64,000 nt of DNA from Haemophilus influenzae (GTDB lineage Bacteria > Pseudomonadota > Gammaproteobacteria > Enterobacterales > Pasteurellaceae). The notes under the pieces are model-generated. The model saw only the letters and a list, made by a program, of their open reading frames with translations, did no database searches and was not told where the DNA came from. Location of the stretch: the NCBI RefSeq assembly GCF_019703545.1, contig NZ_AP018771.1, positions 620,001 to 684,000 on the forward strand, written 5' to 3'. Within the stretch, counting starts at the first letter, position 1; each line of letters opens with the position of its first letter. Of this stretch, positions 1 through 10,409 are shown one piece after another. Made by a program: the position numbers and the translations under genes.

Positions 1-245
1 CCATTCATATTAATTCTAGAATCAACATAAACGCCACCTGTGGAAAACTGTGCCGTTTTAAATAAACTCATCAAAGCTGGGTTAGTTGCCACCACAGAAG
101 CATTATCTGCAATCGCCGCTTCACCTGCATAGGCACGACCAAGCCCAGAAGTAGAAACTTCCGCCAATTGAAACGCTGCCGCATTTGCACCACCTGCAGC
201 CAACAACATTGCAGTTGCTAATAGAGATTGATTAAATTTTTTCAT
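1..245 (-). CDS. fadL: Outer membrane long-chain fatty acid transporter FadL/OmpP1 (N-terminal part only)
   Basis: The first 81 codons of a gene that runs off the left edge. The product starts with a signal peptide (MKKFNQSLLATAMLLAAGG, then ANA, cleavage expected about residue 22) followed by AAFQLAEVSTSGLGRAYAGE and a VVATNPALMS segment. This is the N-terminal hatch region and conserved NPA motif of the FadL/OmpP1 barrel family, which carries long-chain fatty acids across the outer membrane. Next to it is yfcZ, the same neighbour as in enteric bacteria, which supports the call. It fits with fadD further along, which activates the imported fatty acids. The barrel itself is outside the window. 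Confidence 0.9.
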   Translation of the reverse strand, partial: MKKFNQSLLATAMLLAAGGANAAAFQLAEVSTSGLGRAYAGEAAIADNASVVATNPALMSLFKTAQFSTGGVYVDSRINMN

Positions 246-416
246 TTGGAACCCTTTGTTATAAATAAAAATTTGGGCGATTATAAAGCCAGAATCTATT
301 GAGTGCAACTCTATTTCCTTATTTTTATCAGAGCTACGATCAGTTAGCAGGAGCTTTTTGCATTTAATGGATTGTTTTGTTCAATTTTTGTCATTTATGG
401 GGAACAAGAAAAATGA

Positions 417-422
417 TAAAAT
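417..422 (+). promoter_or_regulatory. Possible extended -10 promoter for yfcZ
   Basis: TGATAAAAT at 414-422 reads as an extended -10 (TGN followed by TAAAAT). It lies about 30 bases before the yfcZ start codon, whose ribosome site is AAGGAAAAG. No good -35 box is seen. The rest of the 246-452 gap between the divergent fadL and yfcZ genes holds nothing else I can name. Confidence 0.35.
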
Positions 423-452
423 GCACAAAAATATTCATATAAGGAAAAGAAA

Positions 453-740
453 ATGACCGTAAAATGCAAAGCAGAAGAATCCTTAACTTGTAGCTGTGTT
501 GATGTAGGCACGATTATTGATGGCTCTGACTGTAGCGTAGAAGTGCATCAAGTTTATAGCACAGAAGCTGATGCCAATGCAGCGCTTGAACGATTAACGA
601 AAAAAGCGCGCAATACAGAAAGTGATCCTTGCGAAATTAAAAGCGAAATCGTGGCAGTTGAAAACGGCGTTCAATTAAATGCTTCTTTCACTTTTAGTTG
701 CCAAGCAGAAGCGATGATTTTTGAACTGGCGAATCGTTAA
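453..740 (+). CDS. yfcZ: YfcZ/YiiS family small protein (DUF406)
   Basis: A 95-residue soluble protein with no signal peptide or membrane segment. It resembles the YfcZ/YiiS (DUF406) family: early cysteines (KCKAEESLTCSC), a central EADANAALERLTKKAR helix and a C-terminal FSCQAEAMIFELANR. Members are about 95 residues, so this is full length. The function is unknown. Its location beside fadL is conserved in gammaproteobacteria. The start has AAGGAAAAG seven bases upstream. A single uptake signal and a long dyad follow the stop codon. Confidence 0.8.
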   Translation: MTVKCKAEESLTCSCVDVGTIIDGSDCSVEVHQVYSTEADANAALERLTKKARNTESDPCEIKSEIVAVENGVQLNASFTFSCQAEAMIFELANR

Positions 741-782
741 AAATAATCTGAAACTCGACCGCACTTTTGTTGGGTTAGAATA

Positions 783-832
783 GTGGACGTTTTAAAAATA
801 CGCACTATAAAAACGATTTTTAAAACGTCCAC
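783..832. repeat. Perfect 17-bp inverted repeat between convergent yfcZ and icc
   Basis: GTGGACGTTTTAAAAAT at 783-799 is the exact reverse complement of 816-832, with a 16-base loop. It lies between two convergent genes, so a bidirectional terminator is possible. The arms are A+T-rich and no T-run follows on either strand, so it is not a classic intrinsic terminator. It may belong to a dispersed intergenic dyad family. Confidence 0.75.
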
Positions 833-837
833 AAAAT

Positions 838-1662
838 TTAATACCCTTCTTCTTGCATATTCGGCAAAAATTCCGCTTGCTGAATACGCTTTACTTCCGT
901 ACGAATTGAACCATCTGAATATAACTCAATTTCACGCCAACCAGGCTGTAAGGTATCAAGAGAAAAATACTGGCAATCAGGTTTAAATTGAATACAAGTC
1001 GCTGGCGTTGCCATCACTTGATAACCATTCCATTCACTGTTTACTTCTTGATGAATATGCCCATATAAAATAGCTTTCACATTACTAAAAGGCGCAAGCA
1101 CTTCTGCCAATTCGTGAGAATTACGAAGGTTATGTTGATCAAGCCACGCGGAATTAGTTGGTAATAAATGGTGATGTAATACAATCAAGGTATAGCGTTC
1201 AGGATTTTTTTCTAAGGTTTCTTTTAATAAATCGAGTTGATGCTGGCTTAGTTGTCCGTGCGGTACACCATAAACTTGGCTATCCAACAATAAGGCTTGC
1301 CAATGTTCGCCCAATAGAAGATGTTTTGCCACGTTCATTGGTGGCTGATTTAAAAATTCCGCCATTTTAGGCTGAAAATCGTGATTTCCTGGAATCCAAA
1401 ACACAGGTTTATTGAAAGGTTTCATCATTTCTACAAAACGAGTGTAACCTTCATCGCTACTATCCTGCACAAGATCACCTGTAGCAAGAATCACATCAAA
1501 TTGGTTATTTTCTTGCTGAATTTCCTTTAATACTTGAGCAAAACTTGCTTGTGTATTTACCCCCAATAATTCCGCACTTTCATCTTTAAATAAATGGGGA
1601 TCGGTAATTTGTAATAACTTAATAACAGGCTTTTCCGCCTGATAAACAAACGTATTTTTCAT
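838..1662 (-). CDS. icc: 3',5'-cyclic AMP phosphodiesterase CpdA/Icc
   Basis: A 274-residue calcineurin-like metallophosphoesterase. The metal ligands are visible: DPH (D21, H23), GDL (D63), GNHD (N93, H94), a HHH cluster near residue 163 and GHIH near 202. Icc (CpdA) hydrolyses cAMP in the cytoplasm. In Haemophilus this is known to lower CRP-cAMP activity and so to affect competence. It is the second gene after nudF with a 9-base gap, the same order as in E. coli, so the pair is probably co-transcribed. The length fits the family and nothing key is missing. Confidence 0.93.
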   Translation of the reverse strand: MKNTFVYQAEKPVIKLLQITDPHLFKDESAELLGVNTQASFAQVLKEIQQENNQFDVILATGDLVQDSSDEGYTRFVEMMKPFNKPVFWIPGNHDFQPKMAEFLNQPPMNVAKHLLLGEHWQALLLDSQVYGVPHGQLSQHQLDLLKETLEKNPERYTLIVLHHHLLPTNSAWLDQHNLRNSHELAEVLAPFSNVKAILYGHIHQEVNSEWNGYQVMATPATCIQFKPDCQYFSLDTLQPGWREIELYSDGSIRTEVKRIQQAEFLPNMQEEGY

Positions 1663-1671
1663 TAATGCCCC

Positions 1672-2304
1672 CTAGCTACGTTTCCAACTTTGTTGTAACT
1701 GAGCATAATTTAATTGAAGCCACTGCAATCCAATCACTGCAATGCCATTATCAATTTTCCCCTCGCACATCCATTGATACGCCTGTTCACGTTTTACTAC
1801 GTGCACTTTAATATCTTCATTTTCTTCAGCCAAACCGTGAATGCCTTTCGCTTGTGTGCTATCCACTTCGCCTGCAAATAAATGAATCCGCTCCACTATG
1901 CCACCTGGGCTATCCCACACACTTAAACAATGTGTTAAATTTTTGACTTGAATCCCTGCTTCTTCTTCACTCTCACGCAAAGCAACGTCTTCTGGCTTTT
2001 CGCCCTTTTCCACCATACCTGCGATTAATTCAAGTAACCAAGGCGAACGATGAGATTCAGGATGATAAGCCGCGCCAATACGAACTTGTTCAACTAAAAT
2101 CACCGAATCTTCTTTTGGATCATAAGCGATAACCGCTGAGGCTGCGCCTTTAATCAGTAATTCTCGGGTTACGACGCCACTTTGCCCCCCAGCAAAAAGT
2201 TTATGTTTAAATTGGATTCGTTTAAGCGTGAAAAAACCTTCATACAAAGTTTGTTCGCCCAATATTTCTATATCTTGTTGGCTAAAATGTTGAATTTCTG
2301 ACAT
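1672..2304 (-). CDS. nudF: ADP-ribose pyrophosphatase NudF (Nudix hydrolase)
   Basis: A 210-residue Nudix enzyme that cleaves ADP-ribose to AMP and ribose 5-phosphate. The Nudix box is complete: GMVEKGEKPEDVAL followed by RESEEEAGI, matching Gx5Ex7REUxEExGU. I chose the ATG at 2304 because TTTTGGAGAAAACAG gives a ribosome site about seven bases upstream. The frame stays open a further seven codons to a GTG that has no such site. It heads a pair with icc. The same nudF-icc pairing occurs in E. coli. Confidence 0.92.
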   Translation of the reverse strand: MSEIQHFSQQDIEILGEQTLYEGFFTLKRIQFKHKLFAGGQSGVVTRELLIKGAASAVIAYDPKEDSVILVEQVRIGAAYHPESHRSPWLLELIAGMVEKGEKPEDVALRESEEEAGIQVKNLTHCLSVWDSPGGIVERIHLFAGEVDSTQAKGIHGLAEENEDIKVHVVKREQAYQWMCEGKIDNGIAVIGLQWLQLNYAQLQQSWKRS

Positions 2305-2437
2305 CTGTTTTCTCCAAAACTGCACGCAAAATCATACGCTTAAAAGACTACAAAAAAAATAGAAGGTTTCCACTTTTTGTTGAGAGTTTGAAGTGAGTCA
2401 CAAAAAAATAAAATGCCATTTTTACAAAATAAGCATC

Positions 2438-3757
2438 TTACAAAACTTTACTCACAATTTTTCCATCAGCCACTTGGGTTGTAATGAAGTCCCCTTGCTT
2501 TACATCTTTCACGCTAACAATGGCTTTACCTTGCGGATTTTCCGCAATGGAATAACCTCTTGCCAAGACTTTCAACGGGCTTAAGCCATCCAATTTTCCG
2601 CATAACGTTGCCAGTTTATTTTGACGCTCCGTCACTTGGCGATTTACGCAAAAATTTAACCGCACTTGTAACTGCTCTAAGCGTTGTTGATGACGTTGCA
2701 CTCGATATGGCAATGGATTTTGTTTTAAACGAACAGAAAGTGCGGTCAATTTTTGCTGTGTATTTTCAAACTGACGCAACATTGCAAGTTGCAAGCGATG
2801 CGTAAGCTGTTCATTTTTCGCTTGTTGAGCGCGTAGCTGATTCTGCGGATGTTGATTGTGTAATCTTAAGGTTAGCTGTTTCAAACGCTGGCTTTTTCGC
2901 GTAAATAAACGATCAAATGCCATATCTAAACGTTGCTGTTGATGGCGAAGTTGTTGCAATAATTCATCTTGATTACGACTCACTAACTCAGCCGCTGCGG
3001 AAGGGGTCGGCGCACGAAGATCTGCAACAAAATCGGCAATCGTCACATCTGTTTCGTGACCTACCGCACTGATAATGGGTAAGGTTGAACGAAAAATCGC
3101 TCGCGCTACTTCTTCTTCATTAAAACACCAAAGATCTTCTAAAGAACCGCCACCACGCCCCACAATTAATACATCCACTTCTTGTCGCACATTAGCAAGT
3201 TCAATCATTTGCACAATTTCTGCTGTCGCCTCTTTACCTTGAACTGCAGTGGGATAAATAACAACTTTTAAACTTGGATCACGGCGTGCCAAGATATGCA
3301 AAATATCTTGCAATGCTGCACCTGTAGAAGAGGTAATAATCCCCACCGCTTTACTAAAGTGCGGTAGATTTTTCTTAAGATTTTGAGCAAACAATCCCTC
3401 CGCAGCCAGCTTCATTTTTAATGCTTCAAATTGCTGTTGCAATAATCCCTCGCCAGCTGGGTGCATAGAATCAATAATAAGTTGATAATCGCCGCGAGGC
3501 TCATATAAACTCACATTGGCACGCACAAGCACTTGCATTCCATTTTGTGGACGAAAAGCAACACGCAAATTCTTCATACGAAACATCGCACAACGCACCT
3601 GTGCATTTTTATCTTTCAGCGTTAAATACCAATGGCCAGACACAGGTTGGGTAAAATTGGAAATTTCCCCCGTCAGCCAAATTTGGGAAAAATGCCCCTC
3701 CAACATCTGACGTGCGGCAGAGTTGAGTTGAGAGACGGAATAAATATTGTCTGACAT
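2438..3757 (-). CDS. xseA: Exodeoxyribonuclease VII large subunit XseA
   Basis: A 439-residue protein with an N-terminal OB-fold ([18 protein letters not shown]...[10 protein letters not shown]), a catalytic centre ([35 protein letters not shown]) and a long C-terminal helical region rich in Gln, Arg and Leu. With XseB it degrades single-stranded DNA to oligonucleotides. The start is ATG 3757; the frame extends three codons further only to a TTG. It begins one base after the roxA stop, so translation is probably coupled. Two uptake signals lie in the coding sequence. xseB is not in the window. Confidence 0.95.
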   Translation of the reverse strand: MSDNIYSVSQLNSAARQMLEGHFSQIWLTGEISNFTQPVSGHWYLTLKDKNAQVRCAMFRMKNLRVAFRPQNGMQVLVRANVSLYEPRGDYQLIIDSMHPAGEGLLQQQFEALKMKLAAEGLFAQNLKKNLPHFSKAVGIITSSTGAALQDILHILARRDPSLKVVIYPTAVQGKEATAEIVQMIELANVRQEVDVLIVGRGGGSLEDLWCFNEEEVARAIFRSTLPIISAVGHETDVTIADFVADLRAPTPSAAAELVSRNQDELLQQLRHQQQRLDMAFDRLFTRKSQRLKQLTLRLHNQHPQNQLRAQQAKNEQLTHRLQLAMLRQFENTQQKLTALSVRLKQNPLPYRVQRHQQRLEQLQVRLNFCVNRQVTERQNKLATLCGKLDGLSPLKVLARGYSIAENPQGKAIVSVKDVKQGDFITTQVADGKIVSKVL

Positions 3758-3758
3758 A

Positions 3759-4973
3759 TTATTCAATTAACACCCAACCATCATCAACCCAGTTACAAAT
3801 TGAATCTAACAGCAAATCCATTGAGGTTTCAGGATCTTCGGTTTTATTCACTAAACTTGATAAAAATGCCCAATCTAAACTTTCGCCGTCAGATAAGCGT
3901 TTTAACACTTCGGTCTCAATCACATTAAGCTCATCTAACCATTCGCCGTTCGCATAAATTCGCAACGGATTTTCGGTGTAAAGCAATTTACAATTGTTGT
4001 CTTGAGAAAGGAATGCCCCATCTTCTTCTAGAATTGACCGCACTTCATCTGGATCGCACATTTCATCCGAAACTAATAACTCATAACGACGAGAACTCAC
4101 CGCACTTGCCACAGCTTGTTTAAATAACGTATCAAAAGCTTTTGAATTAGCCAATTTATCTAATAAAAGCTGTTTCATTGCTTGAATATTTTCATCTGCA
4201 AGTTTACCTGTAGCTTGCACAGACTGGCTTAAACGTAGTGGCAAATCAAACTCGCTTAAATTCAAATCTGGATCTTGATGACAGAAACTTTTGCTTACGC
4301 TATCAATCAAATTGCTTAAATTTGGATAACGCAAGCCAAAAGAAAAGGTTAAACAATCATCTTCAGCCACGCCATAATGTGCCATACGGGCTGGAATATA
4401 CAAAATATCCCCTGGATTCATCACTTCATCAATGACTAATTCGCCCATATCATCAAAAATTCGGATCGATTGATTGGGTTTAAATTCAGTGCTTGTATCA
4501 CACCATTTACCCACTTGCCAACGACGATGACCATAGCCTTGCACTAAAAATACATCATATTCATCATAATGCTTACCGACAGAGCCACCTTTCGGCGCAT
4601 AAGACACCATAATGTCGTCACGTTGCCATTGAGGAATAAAGCCAAATTTGTTCCAAAGTTGCCCTAATTCAGGCGACCATTGCTCCAAATTTTGAACCAA
4701 CACCGACCATTTTTCTGGCAATTGTTGGAAATCCTTTTCGCTTAAAGGGCTAAAAAAAACTTTCCAATCATCATCAGAAAATGTCTTCACTAAACGAGCA
4801 GTAACATCTTCATTTTGTGCAAGTTCAATAATATCTTGTGGCTCAAACTGCCCAACAATTTCAGGCAAACCGTTACGAATCACAAGTGGCTTTTTCTGCC
4901 AATAATCACGTAGAAAAATTTCTGGCGTGATATGTTCAGGTAAACAAAAATCAACGGATGAAAGTGCGGTCAT
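3759..4973 (-). CDS. roxA: Ribosomal oxygenase RoxA/YcfD (uL16 arginine hydroxylase)
   Basis: A 404-residue JmjC/cupin Fe(II)-2-oxoglutarate oxygenase. The iron ligands are visible as H135 and D137 in HYDEYD and H199 in RMAHYG. In E. coli the orthologue hydroxylates an arginine of ribosomal protein L16. The C-terminal winged-helix region is present; the E. coli protein is slightly shorter (373). The start follows a strong AAAGGAGCTTAAAA that overlaps the end of rnfH. The first codons, ATGACCGCACTTTC, are themselves an uptake signal, so the N-terminus MTAL is shaped by the USS. Confidence 0.9.
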   Translation of the reverse strand: MTALSSVDFCLPEHITPEIFLRDYWQKKPLVIRNGLPEIVGQFEPQDIIELAQNEDVTARLVKTFSDDDWKVFFSPLSEKDFQQLPEKWSVLVQNLEQWSPELGQLWNKFGFIPQWQRDDIMVSYAPKGGSVGKHYDEYDVFLVQGYGHRRWQVGKWCDTSTEFKPNQSIRIFDDMGELVIDEVMNPGDILYIPARMAHYGVAEDDCLTFSFGLRYPNLSNLIDSVSKSFCHQDPDLNLSEFDLPLRLSQSVQATGKLADENIQAMKQLLLDKLANSKAFDTLFKQAVASAVSSRRYELLVSDEMCDPDEVRSILEEDGAFLSQDNNCKLLYTENPLRIYANGEWLDELNVIETEVLKRLSDGESLDWAFLSSLVNKTEDPETSMDLLLDSICNWVDDGWVLIE

Positions 4974-4975
4974 TT

Positions 4976-5284
4976 TTAAGCTCCTTTTTCTTTGTCTTTG
5001 GCTGCAGCTTGCTCTGCTGCACGCTTACGGCGAATTTCTTTCGGATCTGCAAGTAATGGACGATAAATTTCAATACGATCGCCCTCTTTTAATACATCAG
5101 TCAATTTTATTGGACGACTGAAAATCCCAATTTTATTTGTGCTCAAATCAATCTCTGGAAATTGGCTTAAAATCCCTGATTGCGTAATCGCCGTTTGCAC
5201 GGTAATTCCTTCATCAACTTGAAAAGATTTCAAATAATAACGTTCGGGAAAAGCATAAGCGATTTCAATGTTAATCTGATTCAT
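4976..5284 (-). CDS. rnfH: RnfH family ubiquitin-like protein (UPF0125)
   Basis: A 102-residue protein with a beta-grasp, ubiquitin-like sequence: INIEIAYAFPERYYLKSFQ, then a core ending in KEGDRIEIYRPLLADPKEIR and a basic, Ala-rich tail. This matches the RnfH/YfjF family, whose role is unresolved and which is often near the RatA toxin homologue. Here it instead leads into roxA with a 2-base gap. No ratA is adjacent. The gene is full length and has no membrane segment, so it should be cytoplasmic. Confidence 0.85.
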   Translation of the reverse strand: MNQINIEIAYAFPERYYLKSFQVDEGITVQTAITQSGILSQFPEIDLSTNKIGIFSRPIKLTDVLKEGDRIEIYRPLLADPKEIRRKRAAEQAAAKDKEKGA

Positions 5285-5390
5285 TTTTACTTCTTTGTTA
5301 AAAAATTTTAGCCATTATAACGGAAAAGTGCGGTGACTTTTAATGATAAATCACGCGCAATAAATTACCTCTTTGTTTCCGCCTTATAGA

Positions 5391-5419
5391 TTGAGAATTT
5401 AAGGCTTTTTCGCTACAAT
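5391..5419 (+). promoter_or_regulatory. Sigma-70 promoter for pth-ychF
   Basis: TTGAGA at 5391-5396 and TACAAT at 5414-5419 are separated by 17 bases, close to the sigma-70 consensus. Transcription would start near 5426 and run straight through the 16-bp tandem repeat into pth. Confidence 0.75.
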
Positions 5420-5429
5420 ACGCCACTAT

Positions 5430-5461
5430 TTTTTACATCATCAAATTTTTACATCATCAAA
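5430..5461 (+). repeat. 16-bp tandem duplication in the pth leader
   Basis: TTTTTACATCATCAAA occurs at 5430-5445 and again, identical, at 5446-5461. The second copy ends five bases before the pth start codon. The pair fills nearly the whole predicted 5' untranslated region and no Shine-Dalgarno sequence is visible there. Confidence 0.9.
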
Positions 5462-5466
5462 TAAAA

Positions 5467-6051
5467 ATGTCAGAAATAAAACTCATTGTTGGTTTAGGCA
5501 ATCCTGGCGAAAAATATACCGATACACGCCACAATGCAGGCGAATGGCTTATTGAACGCTTGGCACGTCGTTTTAACGTTTCACTAAATCCAGAAAGTAA
5601 ATTCTTCGGAAAAACTGCCCGCACTTTAGTGAATGGAAAAGAAGTACGCCTTTTAGTGCCAGCAACTTTTATGAATTTAAGCGGTAAAGCAGTTGGTGCG
5701 TTGGCAAGTTTTTACCGTATTAAACCTGAAGAAATTTTGGTTATTCACGATGAACTAGATTTACCTGCTGGCATCGCAAAACTCAAACAAGGCGGTGGAC
5801 ATGGTGGGCATAACGGCTTAAAAGATATTGTGGCACAACTAGGCAATAACAATAATTTCTACCGTTTACGCATTGGCATTGGGCATCCAGGCCATCGTGA
5901 TTTAGTGGCAGGTTACGTCTTAAATAAACCATCGCCAGCAGATCGCAATGCACTTGAAAAAGTACTAGATGAAGCCACTGATTGTGTGGAAATGATTTTC
6001 AAAGATGGAATGGTCAAAGCGACCAATCGTTTAAACAGTTTTAAAATTTAA
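5467..6051 (+). CDS. pth: Peptidyl-tRNA hydrolase
   Basis: A 194-residue Pth enzyme that frees tRNA from prematurely released peptidyl-tRNA. Signature segments are present: [20 protein letters not shown] (catalytic His22), [15 protein letters not shown] (catalytic Asp) and [11 protein letters not shown]. Length equals the family. It is followed by ychF after 47 bases, the conserved pth-ychF pair. The start is unambiguous, but the leader lacks a normal ribosome site and carries a tandem 16-bp duplication instead. Confidence 0.96.
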   Translation: MSEIKLIVGLGNPGEKYTDTRHNAGEWLIERLARRFNVSLNPESKFFGKTARTLVNGKEVRLLVPATFMNLSGKAVGALASFYRIKPEEILVIHDELDLPAGIAKLKQGGGHGGHNGLKDIVAQLGNNNNFYRLRIGIGHPGHRDLVAGYVLNKPSPADRNALEKVLDEATDCVEMIFKDGMVKATNRLNSFKI

Positions 6052-6098
6052 AAGTGCGGTTAGTTTTACAACCGTTTTACTCAAAATAAGGAAAAATT

Positions 6099-7190
6099 AT
6101 GGGATTCAAATGTGGTATTGTGGGATTGCCAAATGTCGGCAAATCTACTCTTTTTAACGCACTCACTAAAGCTGGCATTGAAGCCGCAAACTATCCATTC
6201 TGTACTATCGAACCAAATACGGGTGTCGTGCCAATGCCAGATCCACGTTTAGACGCATTGGCAGAAATCGTTAAGCCTGAACGCATATTACCTACCACGA
6301 TGGAATTCGTGGACATCGCAGGCTTAGTTGCGGGAGCAAGTAAAGGCGAGGGCTTGGGTAATAAATTCTTAGCAAATATTCGTGAAACCGATGCGATAGG
6401 TCACGTAGTGCGTTGTTTTGAAAACGATGACATTGTACACGTTGCAGGGAAAATTGATCCGCTTGATGATATTGAAACTATCAACACTGAATTAGCCTTA
6501 GCAGACTTAGACAGCTGTGAACGAGCAATCCAACGTTTACAAAAACGTGCCAAAGGTGGCGACAAAGAGGCTAAATTTGAACTTTCCGTTATGGAAAAAA
6601 TCCTCCCTGTGCTGGAAAATGCAGGAATGATTCGTTCTGTTGGATTAGACAAAGAAGAATTGCAAGCAATCAAGAGTTACAACTTCTTAACTTTAAAACC
6701 AACAATGTATATCGCAAACGTAAATGAAGATGGTTTTGAAAATAATCCATACTTAGATCGCGTTCGTGAAATTGCCGAAAAAGAAGGGGCAGTGGTTGTT
6801 CCAGTATGTGCTGCAATTGAATCTGAAATTGCAGAACTTGATGATGAAGAAAAAGTCGAGTTTTTACAAGATTTAGGCATTGAAGAACCAGGATTGAACC
6901 GAGTAATTCGTGCTGGTTACGCACTTTTAAATCTTCAAACTTATTTCACTGCTGGCGTAAAAGAAGTACGAGCTTGGACAGTTTCAGTCGGCGCAACCGC
7001 ACCAAAAGCAGCAGCCGTAATCCACACCGACTTTGAAAAAGGCTTTATACGAGCAGAAGTTATCGCTTATGAAGACTTTATCCAATTCAACGGTGAAAAC
7101 GGTGCAAAAGAAGCGGGTAAATGGCGTTTAGAAGGCAAAGATTACATCGTGCAAGATGGCGATGTAATGCATTTCCGATTCAACGTATAA
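6099..7190 (+). CDS. ychF: Redox-regulated ATPase YchF (OLA1 family)
   Basis: A 363-residue Obg-related P-loop protein. The Walker A is GLPNVGKS (residues 9-16), the G3 is [10 protein letters not shown], and the usual NKxD is replaced by NVNE, the change that gives this family ATP preference. A C-terminal TGS domain ends in [13 protein letters not shown]. YchF binds the ribosome and is linked to stress and translation control. The ribosome site AAGGAAAAATT precedes the ATG. The USS between pth and ychF at 6052 is unpaired. Confidence 0.95.
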   Translation: MGFKCGIVGLPNVGKSTLFNALTKAGIEAANYPFCTIEPNTGVVPMPDPRLDALAEIVKPERILPTTMEFVDIAGLVAGASKGEGLGNKFLANIRETDAIGHVVRCFENDDIVHVAGKIDPLDDIETINTELALADLDSCERAIQRLQKRAKGGDKEAKFELSVMEKILPVLENAGMIRSVGLDKEELQAIKSYNFLTLKPTMYIANVNEDGFENNPYLDRVREIAEKEGAVVVPVCAAIESEIAELDDEEKVEFLQDLGIEEPGLNRVIRAGYALLNLQTYFTAGVKEVRAWTVSVGATAPKAAAVIHTDFEKGFIRAEVIAYEDFIQFNGENGAKEAGKWRLEGKDYIVQDGDVMHFRFNV

Positions 7191-7206
7191 AAACACACAA
7201 AAAATT

Positions 7207-7250
7207 ACCGCACTTTTGACTCATAGAACAAAGTGCGGTTTATATTTTTA
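7207..7250 (+). terminator. Inverted uptake-signal pair terminator after ychF
   Basis: ACCGCACTT at 7208-7216 and AAGTGCGGT at 7232-7240 form a stem around a loop of about 15 bases, followed by TTATATTTTT. This is the usual Haemophilus arrangement in which two opposed uptake signals act as an intrinsic terminator. Confidence 0.75.
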
Positions 7251-7263
7251 TTAAAGGAATATT

Positions 7264-9168
<1,905 letters not shown>

Positions 9169-9173
9169 AAACG

Positions 9174-9205
9174 AAAAGCGTTGAGCTATTTGCCCAACGC
9201 TTTTT
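9174..9205. terminator. Bidirectional terminator between oafA and rnd
   Basis: AAAAGCGTTG at 9174-9183 pairs with CAACGCTTTT at 9195-9204 with an 11-base loop. A-run and T-run flanks serve both convergent genes. Confidence 0.85.
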
Positions 9206-9211
9206 GTATAT

Positions 9212-10354
9212 TTACCTAAGTGCATCGACTAACTTCTCACCAATAGGTTTTCGCCATCCAATCAGCAACTCTGGTAGTTTATTTTGAGAACAATTATATT
9301 TCCAAACCCATTTAATTAATTCTTCCAAAGTGCGTTTACTTGCAACGATTTCAGGGGTTAAACCTGCTGGTGTTAGGCTATTCACTTTTTCTTGTAATAA
9401 TTGAATTGTTTTTTTATAACGAGGATCTTCAGAAATACGTTCAATAGGTTTTGGATAGTCGTCAGAAGAAACACGTCTTGCTTGAGCAAGTAATTGTAAA
9501 ATCTTTTTACCACGCACACGCACTTCATTTTCAGTTAATCCCATTTCTAACATTTCAGATGTATTACGTGGATTATTCTTTGCCACTTTCCAAAGATGTT
9601 CTGATTTCACAATATAAGAAAGTGCTAAATCACGTTCTATTGCCACGTTTTGTCGCCACTGTGCCAAAATTCTTAAACGAGACAGTTCTAATGGATTTAA
9701 TTTCCAAGCATTTGGAATATCTAAATACGCTTTTTCTGAATCTCGCTCTTGTAATTTATGCGTTTTAGCAAGAACAAGTTCGCAATCATCTCTTACTGCT
9801 TGTTCCCAAGGTGTTTTAGCTAACTCTTTTTCAAGAATATGATAAAGCGGCAACAAATACCAAACATCGCCTGCGGCATATTGAAGTTGAATATCAGAAA
9901 GGGGGCGTTTGATCCAATTGGTGCGAGTTGCACCTTTATCGATTTCTACATTTAAGTATTGTTGTGCTAATTTTGCCAAGCCTGCTGATGCACCCAGCCC
10001 AATAAAGCGGGCCATAATTTGCGTATCAATCATTGGGTGTGGAAGCTGATCAAATTCTTGTAAGAAAACCAATAAATCTTCACTACAAGAATGTAAGATT
10101 TTTAATACCTTAGGATTGGCTAATAGTGCAATAAAAGGCGAAAAATCCGTAATCGCTAAAGGATCAATTAAAGATACGCGCTCGCCATCATAAAGTTGGA
10201 TTAATCCCAGCTTAGGAAAATAAGTGGAAACACGCATAAATTCTGTATCTAAGGCGACCGCACTTTTCATCTGAGCCAAATTACAAACTTCTAATAGCGC
10301 AGCATTATCCGCAATGACTCTAAAGTGCGGTAGATTTTGACATTCTTTTATCAT
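9212..10354 (-). CDS. rnd: Ribonuclease D
   Basis: A 380-residue 3'-5' exoribonuclease of the DEDD superfamily that trims tRNA precursors. Visible are Exo I (VALDTEFMR), Exo II (LKILHSCSEDLLVF) and Exo III (QLQYAAGDVWYLLPLY), followed by an HRDC region (LRILAQWRQNVAIERDLALS). The ATG at 10354 is the only reasonable start because an in-frame TAA lies about ten bases upstream; no clear Shine-Dalgarno sequence precedes it. Two uptake signals lie within the first 33 codons. Confidence 0.93.
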   Translation of the reverse strand: MIKECQNLPHFRVIADNAALLEVCNLAQMKSAVALDTEFMRVSTYFPKLGLIQLYDGERVSLIDPLAITDFSPFIALLANPKVLKILHSCSEDLLVFLQEFDQLPHPMIDTQIMARFIGLGASAGLAKLAQQYLNVEIDKGATRTNWIKRPLSDIQLQYAAGDVWYLLPLYHILEKELAKTPWEQAVRDDCELVLAKTHKLQERDSEKAYLDIPNAWKLNPLELSRLRILAQWRQNVAIERDLALSYIVKSEHLWKVAKNNPRNTSEMLEMGLTENEVRVRGKKILQLLAQARRVSSDDYPKPIERISEDPRYKKTIQLLQEKVNSLTPAGLTPEIVASKRTLEELIKWVWKYNCSQNKLPELLIGWRKPIGEKLVDALR

Positions 10355-10378
10355 AGTGATTTTTTATTTGAAAAGAAC

Positions 10379-10405
10379 AAAAATGGGATATTGCTATCCC
10401 ATTTT
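10379..10405 (-). terminator. Rho-independent terminator of fadD
   Basis: AAAATGGGATA and TATCCCATTTT form an 11-bp stem with a 4-base loop. On the minus strand it is followed by a T-run, directly after the fadD stop. Confidence 0.8.
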
Positions 10406-10409
10406 GACA

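Noticed and set aside
783-986. A 67-residue plus-strand ORF after yfcZ
   Set aside because: It is made of the 17-bp dyad and the reverse strand of the icc end.
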